From Branchiostoma floridae (lineage: Eukaryota; Chordata; Leptocardii; Amphioxiformes; Branchiostomatidae), in assembly GCF_000003815.2 (NCBI RefSeq), contig NW_023365837.1, positions 172,375 through 218,561 of the forward strand: DNA of 46,187 nt, in the 5' to 3' direction. Both the position numbers and the translations under genes were made by a program. This document shows positions 33,657 to 42,144 of the stretch, piece by piece; the stretch's first letter is position 1, and every line of letters starts with the position of its first letter. Under the pieces are notes generated by a model that had not been told where the DNA came from, did not search any database, and worked only from the letters and a program-made list of their open reading frames with translations.

Positions 33657-34679
33657 TAACAAGAAGCTAGGGCCACGTTAACTGAGATGTCTGACTGTTG
33701 CCAGGGCCTTCACAAGAAAATTATACCATAGCCCGCTACCCTGCTTACACCCTGAACTCGGTCTACCTCAGGGGGGTGAGTCTAAGTTTTCTTCGGGGCG
33801 TGTCCGCCGTTGAGCCGAGCGAGCAGCTGGCCTGTTTAGGCCCCTGGGAACCGTCTCGAATCCAGGCAAATACATTTGTATCACGCTCGCGCAACCCCGT
33901 CTACAACTTGTAACACAATCCGGACCTTCTAACAACAATAAAATCCACCCAGCCTGCTTTGAACTCTATCCACAGGCCTTCTCCGAATTCTTTCCGTACA
34001 CAAGTTTCTGTACCACTCACTCAAACACTGTCCCCTAGTTATAACAGACCCTGTCTTCTCTGTCCTTTACCTAACCAGAAAGTGTTAATTCTATACATGC
34101 ATTGCATATCCACATGTAGACTAATCAAACTGTTCTCCCTCGCCTAAGAATCGTTCTCCCTCCCCCCCTGCCCGACCAAGACCCCGTCTACACAGTTTTT
34201 CGACAGCCGACTTATTTTCCTAGTACTTTTCTCCTATTTGCCACTTATGATATTCACATTCAAACTGTAGAAACATTTTGAAAGTAGAAATGAATTAAAG
34301 ATTCGCAATTTGAACAAAAAAAATCAAGCGCCCGATTGCACATATCTCAAAAGAAGTTTCACGAAGTCAGTTCTAGTCTCGTCTACTCCTCTGTCCAGAA
34401 CGGTATGACTCGATTAGAAAGATCCCCTCCTAGAAGTGGATTAATGGCATAGACAAATGTGGGCCGTAGAAAGGGGGTTTACTTTTCTTCCTCTTCCTCA
34501 GTCCATGTTAAACACAAATAAATTTGAATTCAAATTTAAGAAACTAAATGTTACTACTCGTAGTTTTGTTTTTGTACAAGATGTACTTGTTTGTGATTCA
34601 GTTCCAAGAACTTCATTGTATCTAAACAGTGTAACTTTCCCCTTAAAGAAAAGTGGTTGGAACCGATGATAGTTCACAT
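33657..34679. other. No supported gene
   Basis: Short frames only. 33700-33900 is GC-richer than its surroundings but has no recognised domain or splice pattern. Confidence 0.4.
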
Positions 34680-34880
34680 TATGTAAAACGTGTGCTCTCT
34701 GTGATTCTTAGCAAGACAGACAACATGTAAAATCATACCGTGTCCTCAATCCTCGTGGGAATGTCAATTTTTGGTCCCTGTCTCTGGGCAGATTTTTGAA
34801 TATGAGGTCATAGTTATATTAGGGAACGAAACTGCCTGTTCAAAATTATAAACCTTGCTGATCGAATTTTTTAAATCAAT
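34680..34880. repeat. 5'-flank tandem unit, copy 2
   Basis: Shares aaaacgtgtgctctc, gtcctcaatcctcgtgggaa, and cctgtctctgggcagatttt with the other copies, in the same order and orientation. Confidence 0.75.
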
Positions 34881-35219
34881 GATGTGATGGCCATCTTAGG
34901 AAAATTAACCACATGTCAAACACATAGGGATGTAAATTCGTAGTAGAAAACAACTATTTTTGAGTTTTGATTTTTAGAAGTAATAGTGGATCCCAGTAGC
35001 TTATGGGCCAGGTTAAAAGTTTTCAGGGTTCGAGTGGGGTGTTGCAATGTACGCTTAGACAATAAAAACTCACTCAACTTTTTTTTTCACATTTCCACGC
35101 CACTTCATAAGTATTCATCTAATAGGAGTAAACTATTGTAAAGAAAACTATGAGTATTTATTACATTAAGAAATAACATAGTTATAGATAACATTAAGCG
35201 ACGAAATGGGATTGTGATT

Positions 35220-35430
35220 ATGCAGTTTATGTAGTCTTTGATCCTTGTCCAGCTTGAGCACCTTTGGAGTACTTTGGGGACACCTGTGAATGATGTAACA
35301 TTTGCACCGTCATGGTAAAGATAGCCCCGTATTTCACACACGCAACCAACAGTCTGACGTAAGTGTTGTTCCGAATGTTCTAGAAGGCTAGCGTAGCCTC
35401 GAAATCAAGTCTCTGATGGACCACTGACCA
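35220..35430. repeat. Direct repeat R, copy 1
   Basis: About 65-70% alike to 36795-36995: tttatgtagtctttgatcc, ccgtatttcacacac, gacgtaagtgttg, ctctagaaggct, and cctcgaaatca in order. The minus-strand frame MCEIR... is present in both copies but differs in length; coding is unproven. Confidence 0.7.
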
Positions 35431-35512
35431 GGCTTGTTAAGTAGCACTTAAGATGGTAAATCAATGCTTATTGGCTGATGGTGCGCCAGTAATCAGTGAG
35501 GCTATAAACACC

Positions 35513-35767
35513 TTTTTTTTTCTATTTTGATTTTTGTACAGACTGGGACAATGTGGCACTGCACTCAAGTTTTGTAACTTATATTAACAGTGCCACATAC
35601 ACGGTACAGACAGAAGGTACCCATTTTTACACCTGGGTGAAGTGAGGAAGGTCGTGTAAAGTGCCTTTCCCAAGGGCACAACGTCGGGGCGGGGCACGGT
35701 GGGGATCGAACTCAGGACCTCTAGGTTCCGAGCCGAACGCTCTACCAGTTACGCCACGCCCGACGCC
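35513..35767 (-). mobile_element. tRNA-derived SINE
   Basis: On the minus strand the head has a tRNA-like A box region (GGCGTAACTGGTAGAGC) and B box (GAGTTCGATCCCC). It is followed by a central domain ttgtgcccttgggaaaggca ... cacccaggtgtaaa, a 3' part and a short A tail (35513-35521). The central domain resembles one found in several marine-animal SINEs. It lies between flank copies 2 and 3. Confidence 0.82.
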
Positions 35768-35899
35768 ATTTATAAAGTACTACTCGTGTACGTGCAGATA
35801 CCGTGCTAGGCTAGCAAACTGTTGTTATCTTTAGTAAGAAAATAAGGGTTTTCATGCTGTCATGGGTTGTCGTTACCAATGCCCCGGCCATTTCACGAT

Positions 35900-36130
35900 T
35901 CGTATTTTTAAAAACGTGCGCTATCTGGGACTTAAAATTGGAAGGACATGCAGAAGGAGAAAAAGACATCATCTGTCCCTAATGTCCGTGGGAATGTTCA
36001 TTTTCGGTGCCTGTCTCTGGGCAGATTTCTGATGCAATTATAGTTATCTTACGAAACGTAACTCCGTGTCCAAACATTTCGAAATTTACCAAGAGCCTGA
36101 TCTATGACTTCATAGTGGATATTTCATTGT
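35900..36130. repeat. 5'-flank tandem unit, copy 3
   Basis: Contains ttaaaaacgtgcgctatctg, gtccgtgggaatgttcattt, ggtgcctgtctctgggcaga, ttacgaaacgtaac, and cctatgact-type words shared with copy 4. Confidence 0.8.
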
Positions 36131-36794
36131 TACCAGTTTGGTCCTTCATGAAAGCTGTAGAATTTATGTTTGTCTCATTTTAGAAGTGTTAAGAAGTTGT
36201 AAAATGACAACACTGGCCACGCAACAGGATCCATTAATAATAAACATGGTACACACGTGTCAAACTCTTCTCAGTATCTATGCAATTTGTTGTGTCTAGC
36301 CGTAATTTTATTCACATGTAGACTGATATTGACAGTTTTTATGATGATATGAAGTCATTTTTCGAGGCGAGAAGGTGATGCAAATTTCTTAATTCTCAGC
36401 ATTCTTTGAATTTTTGAACCGATGATTTCTTTTCTGATTTCTGCGAGCAGGTCTTTATTGCGTTGGTTGGTAATATAAGCTCTAACAGAATTTTTTTGTC
36501 AAATAACAGTGGGTCTAACTAGCGCATAGGTCACACTAAAAGGTACGAGATTGCTAATTTAATCCATGAGAAAAAGCTGGAATCTTATGCTGAAAATATG
36601 AAAAGGCCGCAACTTCTTAACATTTCTACACCAACCTTAGCAATTGTAATCTAACATATACTCATCTATGTTATCAACATATACTATTGCTACGTAAACG
36701 GAAGTTACGTGTAATTACTATAGTAAGGCGTAAAAACGTTTTTGGCGATTGAATAACATGGTAAATATCATAGAAATGTTTTGTTTTTATAGGC

Positions 36795-36995
36795 AATTTA
36801 TGTAGTCTTTGATCATTGATCCTTGGGCAGTTTGAGCTCTTTTGGAGTAGTTTGTGGACACCGATGGAGTCTAAATTTGCCGTCATTGTAAAGATATCCT
36901 TGGCCCGTATTTCACACACAATATCAACAGTTGACGTAAGTGTTGCTCCGAATGCTCTAGAAGGCTACTGTAGCCTCGAAATCAGGTCTCTGATG
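36795..36995. repeat. Direct repeat R, copy 2
   Basis: See copy 1 at 35220-35430. In both cases R lies between successive flank copies, so flank unit plus R form one larger tandem unit. Confidence 0.7.
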
Positions 36996-37070
36996 GGCCA
37001 AGGATCTGGCTGGTGAATTATATCATTAATACTTTAGATTTTGAATCAACCGATAGGATGTGGGTACTAA

Positions 37071-37526
37071 AGGTGGGGTCTTACCTGCGTATATACTTTT
37101 TTTTTTTTTTTTACAGTTGAGTACCATTGCACATGGAGGGATAACATATACTGGTGTGTCTGGACGAATTACATGCAGTACATGGGTAGTGGAACAGTTA
37201 GAAGAGACAAATACATGTAGTACACCTGCGTATATACTTAAGTCCGTACGAGACGCGCATGGGAGTATTTGCCTCCACCAGGCTCCACTGTCACTGATCG
37301 TTGTAAACATAATAGAAATTGAACAAACGTAAACAGGTAACATGTCAGACGAGTTAGCTGGGTCGCTAACCATACTTTTTGGTCAGCTAACTCATCTGGC
37401 ATGTTGTGTATCTATATCTGTCCAATTTGTACTATTTTTCGCGCGACCTGTGGAGCCTGGTAGAGACTAAGAGCTTCATACGCACCTCAAACGGACTTGA
37501 ATACATACGCAGGTGTGACCCCACCT
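37071..37526. mobile_element. Foldback element, about 456 bp
   Basis: Ends aggtggggtcttacctgcgt and the imperfect complement acgcaggtgtgaccccacct. A second strong hairpin lies inside at 37340-37402 (acatgtcagacgagttagct pairs with agctaactcatctggcatgt). The acctgcgtatatactt word recurs near 37205. It interrupts the interval between flank copies 3 and 4. Confidence 0.65.
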
Positions 37527-37639
37527 ATAAACCGCATTAGTCGCGTACTACTGGTAGATGCAGATACCCTGAGGGGCCGGGAGACTATTGCTAACTTATG
37601 TTAGGTTTTCCGTGCTGTTTGTCAAGGTTTATTAATGCA

Positions 37640-37880
37640 CATTTCACGACTCACCTTTTTTAAAAACGTGCGCTATCTGAGATTCTTGGCTAGAAGCTAA
37701 TAAGAACATGCGGGAGAAGAAAACATTTTTAGTTCCTAATGCCCGTGCCGTGGGAATGTTCATTTTCGGTGCCTGTCTCTGGGCAGATTTCTGGTGCAAT
37801 AGTAATCTTACGAAACGTAAACCCATGTCTAAACATAAATAATACACTAAGAGCTCGACCTATGACTTTACTTTTGATAT
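37640..37880. repeat. 5'-flank tandem unit, copy 4
   Basis: Strongly like copy 3 (aaaaacgtgcgctatctg, gtgggaatgttcattttcgg, ctgtctctgggcagattt, ttacgaaacgtaa). A minus-strand frame MNIPTARALG... exists only in this copy. Confidence 0.8.
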
Positions 37881-38460
37881 TCTATTGTTAACGTTACCAG
37901 GTTAGTCCTTAATGAAATCAGCAGAATGCATGTTCTTCTCTTTTAAATAGTATTAAAACTTATAAAACGAAGTAGACTGATATTCTGACAATGGCAATCA
38001 TAAAAAATAATAATCTTCGAGGCAAGAGAGTGGTGGCAATTCCTTTATACCAGCATTATTTAACTTTTTGAATCATTGAACTGTTAGCTTTTTGTGTGTG
38101 GACAACTATTGTCTTTAAGTGTTGAAAGCGCAGTTATAGAAAACGCCTGTCATCCGTGAAAAGCACAGTTAATCTTCTGCTATCGCCGCAACGTCCATGG
38201 ATCAAAAGTGACGCCTAGCAATGTTCAAAAGAACTGCAATAGTTCGCGTGACGGCGCCGTCTGATTGAAAATGATTTTGATGTCCCCAATAGCGTTTTAG
38301 AAATAGACGTAAGGATTGACAGGCAACGCTTTGGAATGTAACGATGTTCTGGAAGAAGATAGCTCCCGTTTTAGAAATAACACTGTTCTTTGTAAGATTT
38401 TTCCAGTCCATGGAATTAAAATGTTCGGCCAGCAAGCAAATTTTCAAAACAATTCAATGC
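37881..38460. other. No supported gene
   Basis: AT-rich sequence between flank copy 4 and the simple repeats. Frames at 38202-38447 have no domain. Confidence 0.4.
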
Positions 38461-38504
38461 AGAAAGTTTTTGGGAGGGGGAGAGTGATCTTTTTTTTGTG
38501 TTGA

Positions 38505-38561
38505 ACACCCCCCCCCCCCCCCCCACACACACAGACGCGAACACACACACACACACACATA

Positions 38562-38622
<61 letters not shown>

Positions 38623-38687
38623 TCTCTCTCCCTTTCTCTCTCACACACACGCACAGACTCTCTCTCTCACTCTCTCACACACATCAT
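38505..38687. repeat. (C)n, (CA)n and (CT)n simple repeats
   Basis: A C homopolymer followed by CA and CT tracts, ending at the N gap 38688-39004. Frames here are artefacts. Confidence 0.95.
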
Positions 38688-39004
38688 NNNNNNNNNNNNN
38701 NNNNNNNNNNNNNNNNNNNNNNNNNNNNNNNNNNNNNNNNNNNNNNNNNNNNNNNNNNNNNNNNNNNNNNNNNNNNNNNNNNNNNNNNNNNNNNNNNNNN
38801 NNNNNNNNNNNNNNNNNNNNNNNNNNNNNNNNNNNNNNNNNNNNNNNNNNNNNNNNNNNNNNNNNNNNNNNNNNNNNNNNNNNNNNNNNNNNNNNNNNNN
38901 NNNNNNNNNNNNNNNNNNNNNNNNNNNNNNNNNNNNNNNNNNNNNNNNNNNNNNNNNNNNNNNNNNNNNNNNNNNNNNNNNNNNNNNNNNNNNNNNNNNN
39001 NNNN
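38688..39004. other. Assembly gap (N)
   Basis: 317 N after simple repeats. It lies downstream (minus strand) of the MFSD6-like exon and may hide further exons. Confidence 0.99.
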
Positions 39005-39094
39005 TGTCTGTCCTAGATGCTGACCATTATGTTTGTCAAACGCAACAATATTCCTCTTAAGGCTAATGTCCCATGCACGGAACAGTTGCATAGT

Positions 39095-39433
39095 CTATGA
39101 GCCTGTGACAGTAGTACTGCATGGAGACTGTAAGAGGGTAGCATGTTGTGTAGAAGAATTTCCGCAGCACGAGAAACAGTCATTGCTGATTCGTGACTGC
39201 TCCCGATTCACCGGAGGCACGAACTTGGTACCAAACATGAGGCAGTATGTGAAGAAGAGACAGAGCATGAGTACCTGCTTGTGTCGGTCAAACTTGTCTG
39301 CCGTTGCGCCTAGGATGGGCTTGAGAAGGAAGGTGAGAAAAGGGAAGGTTCCGCTGATGATGCCTGCTTGGTAGGGCATTAGACCCAACTGCCGAAGGTA
39401 CACAGATATGTAGGGCACGAAGCAAGCAATACC
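39095..39433 (-). CDS. Exon of an MFSD6-like major facilitator transporter
   Basis: The acceptor tcctgttgcag (39434 side) opens a phase-0 exon: VLLAFVPYISVYLRQLGLMP, then YQAGIISGTFPFLTFLLKPI and LGATADKFDRHKQVLMLCLF. This is the MFS pattern of a first helix, a QLGL loop, a second helix, and motif A (G-x-x-A-D-x-x-x-R). The arrangement is typical of the MFSD6 branch. The frame stays open through TKFVPPVNREQSR and meets TAG at 39095-39097. The true exon may end earlier at a donor that I cannot place. The other exons are outside the window or in the gap. Membrane transporter, substrate unknown. Confidence 0.65.
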   Translation of the reverse strand, partial: GIACFVPYISVYLRQLGLMPYQAGIISGTFPFLTFLLKPILGATADKFDRHKQVLMLCLFFTYCLMFGTKFVPPVNREQSRISNDCFSCCGNSSTQHATLLQSPCSTTVTGS

Positions 39434-39519
39434 TGCAACAGGAAAAAGGAGTCCGTTTAAACAAGAGCGGCCCAGTCCAGACGACAGGAAAAGCTACTGT
39501 CCAGTCGTGTTTTCAGACA

Positions 39520-39635
39520 GACAGACAGACAGACGGACACACACGTACACAAACACACACCCACACACACGCACACCCACACCCCCACACACACACATAC
39601 ACACACATACACACATACATACATACATACTTAGT
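39520..39635. repeat. (CA)n-rich simple repeat
   Basis: acagac and cacacac tracts ending in (catac)n. Frames across it are artefacts. Confidence 0.9.
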
Positions 39636-39707
39636 ATACAAGTATAATAATTTGACAAATTATTATAGAATTGTACTACGAGCCAACAGCATCCACGATT
39701 TTCTTGT

Positions 39708-39836
39708 GTAACTAGAGTTCCACAAACACATACTTTCGCCAAATAAACCAGGTTTGTTACTTAGTATGCCATATGGCAAAGGTAACTAGAGTTCCACGAA
39801 CACATACCTTTGCCAAATAAACCAGGTTTGTTATGT
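39708..39836. repeat. Two-copy direct repeat, period about 75 bp
   Basis: gtaactagagttccac-aacacatac with gccaaataaaccaggtttgt occurs twice. In the first copy the word is tttcgcc, in the second tttgcc. Confidence 0.8.
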
Positions 39837-40146
39837 AGAAAGATGTCTGTAGACATAAAAATTTTAATTTATATGTTATGTTAAGTCACACGAACTATAG
39901 TTTGGTGACCTAATACCTCCATGAAATATTGAGTTTACGATATTTTTGCCGCCATTACTGCTAGTTACCTACACAATATTTTTCGTCATTTCTCAACGCA
40001 AATTTCTCGATCTTTGGAAGGTTTTAGATGATCTACAAGTATACTACAGCATAAAAGAGAATATATACAAGTTCTGTTTTTTTTCCAAGTACAAGAAGCG
40101 TTTCCTGCCGTTCCGGTTTTAACCGGACTTGAACCGAAACTTTTTG

Positions 40147-40170
40147 CCGGGGCGCCGAAGGCGCCCGGCT
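40147..40170. repeat. GC-rich hairpin
   Basis: gccggggcgcc and ggcgcccggc around a 3-nt loop (gaa), with a one-base difference in the stem. Confidence 0.55.
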
Positions 40171-40220
40171 TTGTGCCCGGTTTAATGGTTCGTCCTTGGA
40201 TGGGTCTGCTATGGTCGCAA

Positions 40221-40335
40221 AATGTACCGTGCGTTTTTACGACAATTCTCAGCCCTTCTCAGCCCTTCAAATAAACGCAATGTACCGTGCGTTTTTACGA
40301 CAATTCTCAGCCCTTCTTAGCCCTTCAAATAAACG
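40221..40335. repeat. Two-copy tandem repeat, period 58 bp
   Basis: aatgtaccgtgcgtttttac with gacaattctcagcccttct occurs twice, starting at 40221 and 40279. Inside each copy cagcccttc is itself doubled. Confidence 0.85.
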
Positions 40336-40507
40336 TTGTAAGAATACTGTTTATCCATGACCTCTACTCGTACAGAAAACATTGCAGCGCTCATTAGCAA
40401 AGTCTAGGAAAGGAAAATGTTTCTTGATTTGCAGTAAAACACTGGTCATGTAACATTTGAGGAGTTGTCGTTAAATCGCACGGTTCATTTTGCGATAGCG
40501 TTGACGG

Positions 40508-40732
40508 GTCCGGGTATTTAGCGGAATAACCCGGAATAACCCGGAATAACCCGGAATAACCTTAATAAAGGATGAAAGCTACCGAAATACAGTGTGCTTT
40601 GATAAGTTAAGATCGCAGAATGCAATATTTTGGCATAAAATAATGTATATATGGCCATGGGAACAAGAAATATTACGGTTATTCCGGGTTATTCCGGGTC
40701 ATTTCGGGTTATTCCGGTAAATACCCTCACGG
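40508..40732. mobile_element. Foldback element built on (GGAATAACCC)n, with 10-bp target duplication
   Basis: The left arm has four ggaataacc(c) units and the right arm the complementary ggttattccg units, with gtccgggtattt / aaataccctcacgg near the ends. The flanks are the perfect repeat gcgttgacgg (40498-40507, 40733-40742). The interior of about 90 bp is AT-rich. A 9-10 bp duplication and repetitive arms fit a Mutator-type foldback. Confidence 0.75.
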
Positions 40733-40863
40733 GCGTTGACGGTGCGGAGGAGGTGAGATTTTTATCGTACAGAAATTGGTACAGTTTGTAAAGTTATCTT
40801 TCTGGAATTCGGATGTATTAAAATATAACATTACATTCTAAGGCGTAGTGTCATGTGAGTAAA

Positions 40864-41121
40864 ATGAGCACGACATTTGACGAAAGATTTTGTGGAGGGT
40901 ATACAGTCAAGTTTATTGTGCAACGATTGGAACAGTTTACGTGCGGGTGGGAGGGGGGCGTGCGTCTATATATGCAGCTGCAGGAGGTCCTGCAGGACAT
41001 TTTCGATCGTAAGAGTAACGTACAATTTGAAAAGATAGTGATCATGAATTCGGACACATTGAAACATATTTCCAAGGAACGGTATATAGTTTTTTTAGTA
41101 AAACCAGTGTGTGGGGATTGA
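40864..41121 (+). CDS. Hypothetical 85-aa ORF with a decayed downstream duplicate
   Basis: Reads MSTTFDERFCGGYTVKFIVQ, then RLEQFTCGWEGGVRLYMQLQ and EVLQDIFDRKSNVQFEKIV. I recognise no family. A diverged copy of its second half, with frame breaks, follows at 41165-41265 (gggcatttttgattgtaaaa; gtacaagttgaaaagat). It may be an exon or a mobile-element relic. Confidence 0.3.
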   Translation: MSTTFDERFCGGYTVKFIVQRLEQFTCGWEGGVRLYMQLQEVLQDIFDRKSNVQFEKIVIMNSDTLKHISKERYIVFLVKPVCGD

Positions 41122-41265
41122 CGAGAATTTAGATAGTTTAATGGTGCACTGTGCTTGAGCCGATGCGAGGCATTATGCAGGGCATTTTTGATTGTAAAAA
41201 TATCGTACAAGTTGAAAAGATGGATCGGATTCTAATACATTAAAACATACATTTCCAAAGAATAG

Positions 41266-41629
41266 TAGAAAACAACGGATTGTAGCTAACTGTTAAACAA
41301 TCAGCAAAGCAGTTGGCAAGATGTCACACCTGAACTTTTGTAGATTTTTGCTTTTTGTTGGTACTAGTAAGATGTTATGTGATCAAGACAATATTTTCTT
41401 TCTGTTTCAGTGACGCCTTAGACTGTTCTCTGCTATATATACAAGTGACACAGTAATATACAGAAACTTACAGCTAGCAAAAGTCTGTACTCAATAAGAT
41501 TTTACACAGTACACATTTATACTTCTTCTGCTGAAATCTACGCATTACATTTTGCATCCAACCAAAGAGGTTTGAAAGAGAGTCCTTGATCCAACCAAAT
41601 TAGACCTTGAGACCTATTAACAGATCATT
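41266..41629. other. No gene seen
   Basis: AT-rich flank of the minisatellite. No frame or motif supported. Confidence 0.4.
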
Positions 41630-41631
41630 GA

Positions 41632-42110
41632 TCACTGTGCATTTTGCACATACCAGACTCAATCGTGCCACTGAGCACTGCATTTTGCACACACCAGACC
41701 AATTGTGCCACTGAGCACTGTGCATTTTGCACACACCAGACCTATCGTGCCATTGAGCACTGTGCATTTTGCACACACCAGACCTATCGTGCCATTGAGC
41801 ACTGTGCATTTTGCACACACCAGACCAATCGTGCCACTGAGCACTGCATTTTGCACACACCAGACCAATTGTGCCACTGAGCACTGTGCATTTTGCACAC
41901 ACCAGACCTATCGTGCCATTGAGCACTGTGCATTTTGCACACACCAGACCTATCGTGCCATTGAGCACTGTGCATTTTGCACACACCAGACCAATCGTGC
42001 CATTGAGCACTGTGCATTTTGCACACACCAGACCAATCGTGCCATTGAGCACTGTGCATTTTGCACACACCAGACTCAATCGTGCCACTGAGCACTGTGC
42101 ATTGTGCAAA
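41632..42110. repeat. 42-bp minisatellite, 11 units plus a partial
   Basis: The unit contains cactgtgcattttgcacaca and ccagaccaatcgtgccattg. Most units are 42 bp, and two lack a tg and are 40 bp. Units 2-5 are repeated in the same order as units 6-9 (short, cctatcg, cctatcg, ccaatcg). Each full unit carries the small hairpin GTGCA-TTT-TGCAC. Because 42 is a multiple of three, long frames open on both strands; they are artefacts. It ends 35 bp before the 803-codon ORF. Confidence 0.92.
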
Positions 42111-42144
42111 TAAAGTCAAGCAAAGAACACATATATTGTGAACA

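Noticed and set aside
35700-35767. Functional tRNA gene
   Set aside because: A and B boxes are present but the arms do not fold as a tRNA, and a SINE body with an A tail follows.
35105-36919. MCEIR-type minus-strand frames in the two R repeats
   Set aside because: The shared sequence is a duplicated block; the frames differ in length and lack splice or domain support.
41632-42110. Possible CRISPR-like array
   Set aside because: Units are contiguous tandem repeats with no unique spacers, in a eukaryotic sequence.
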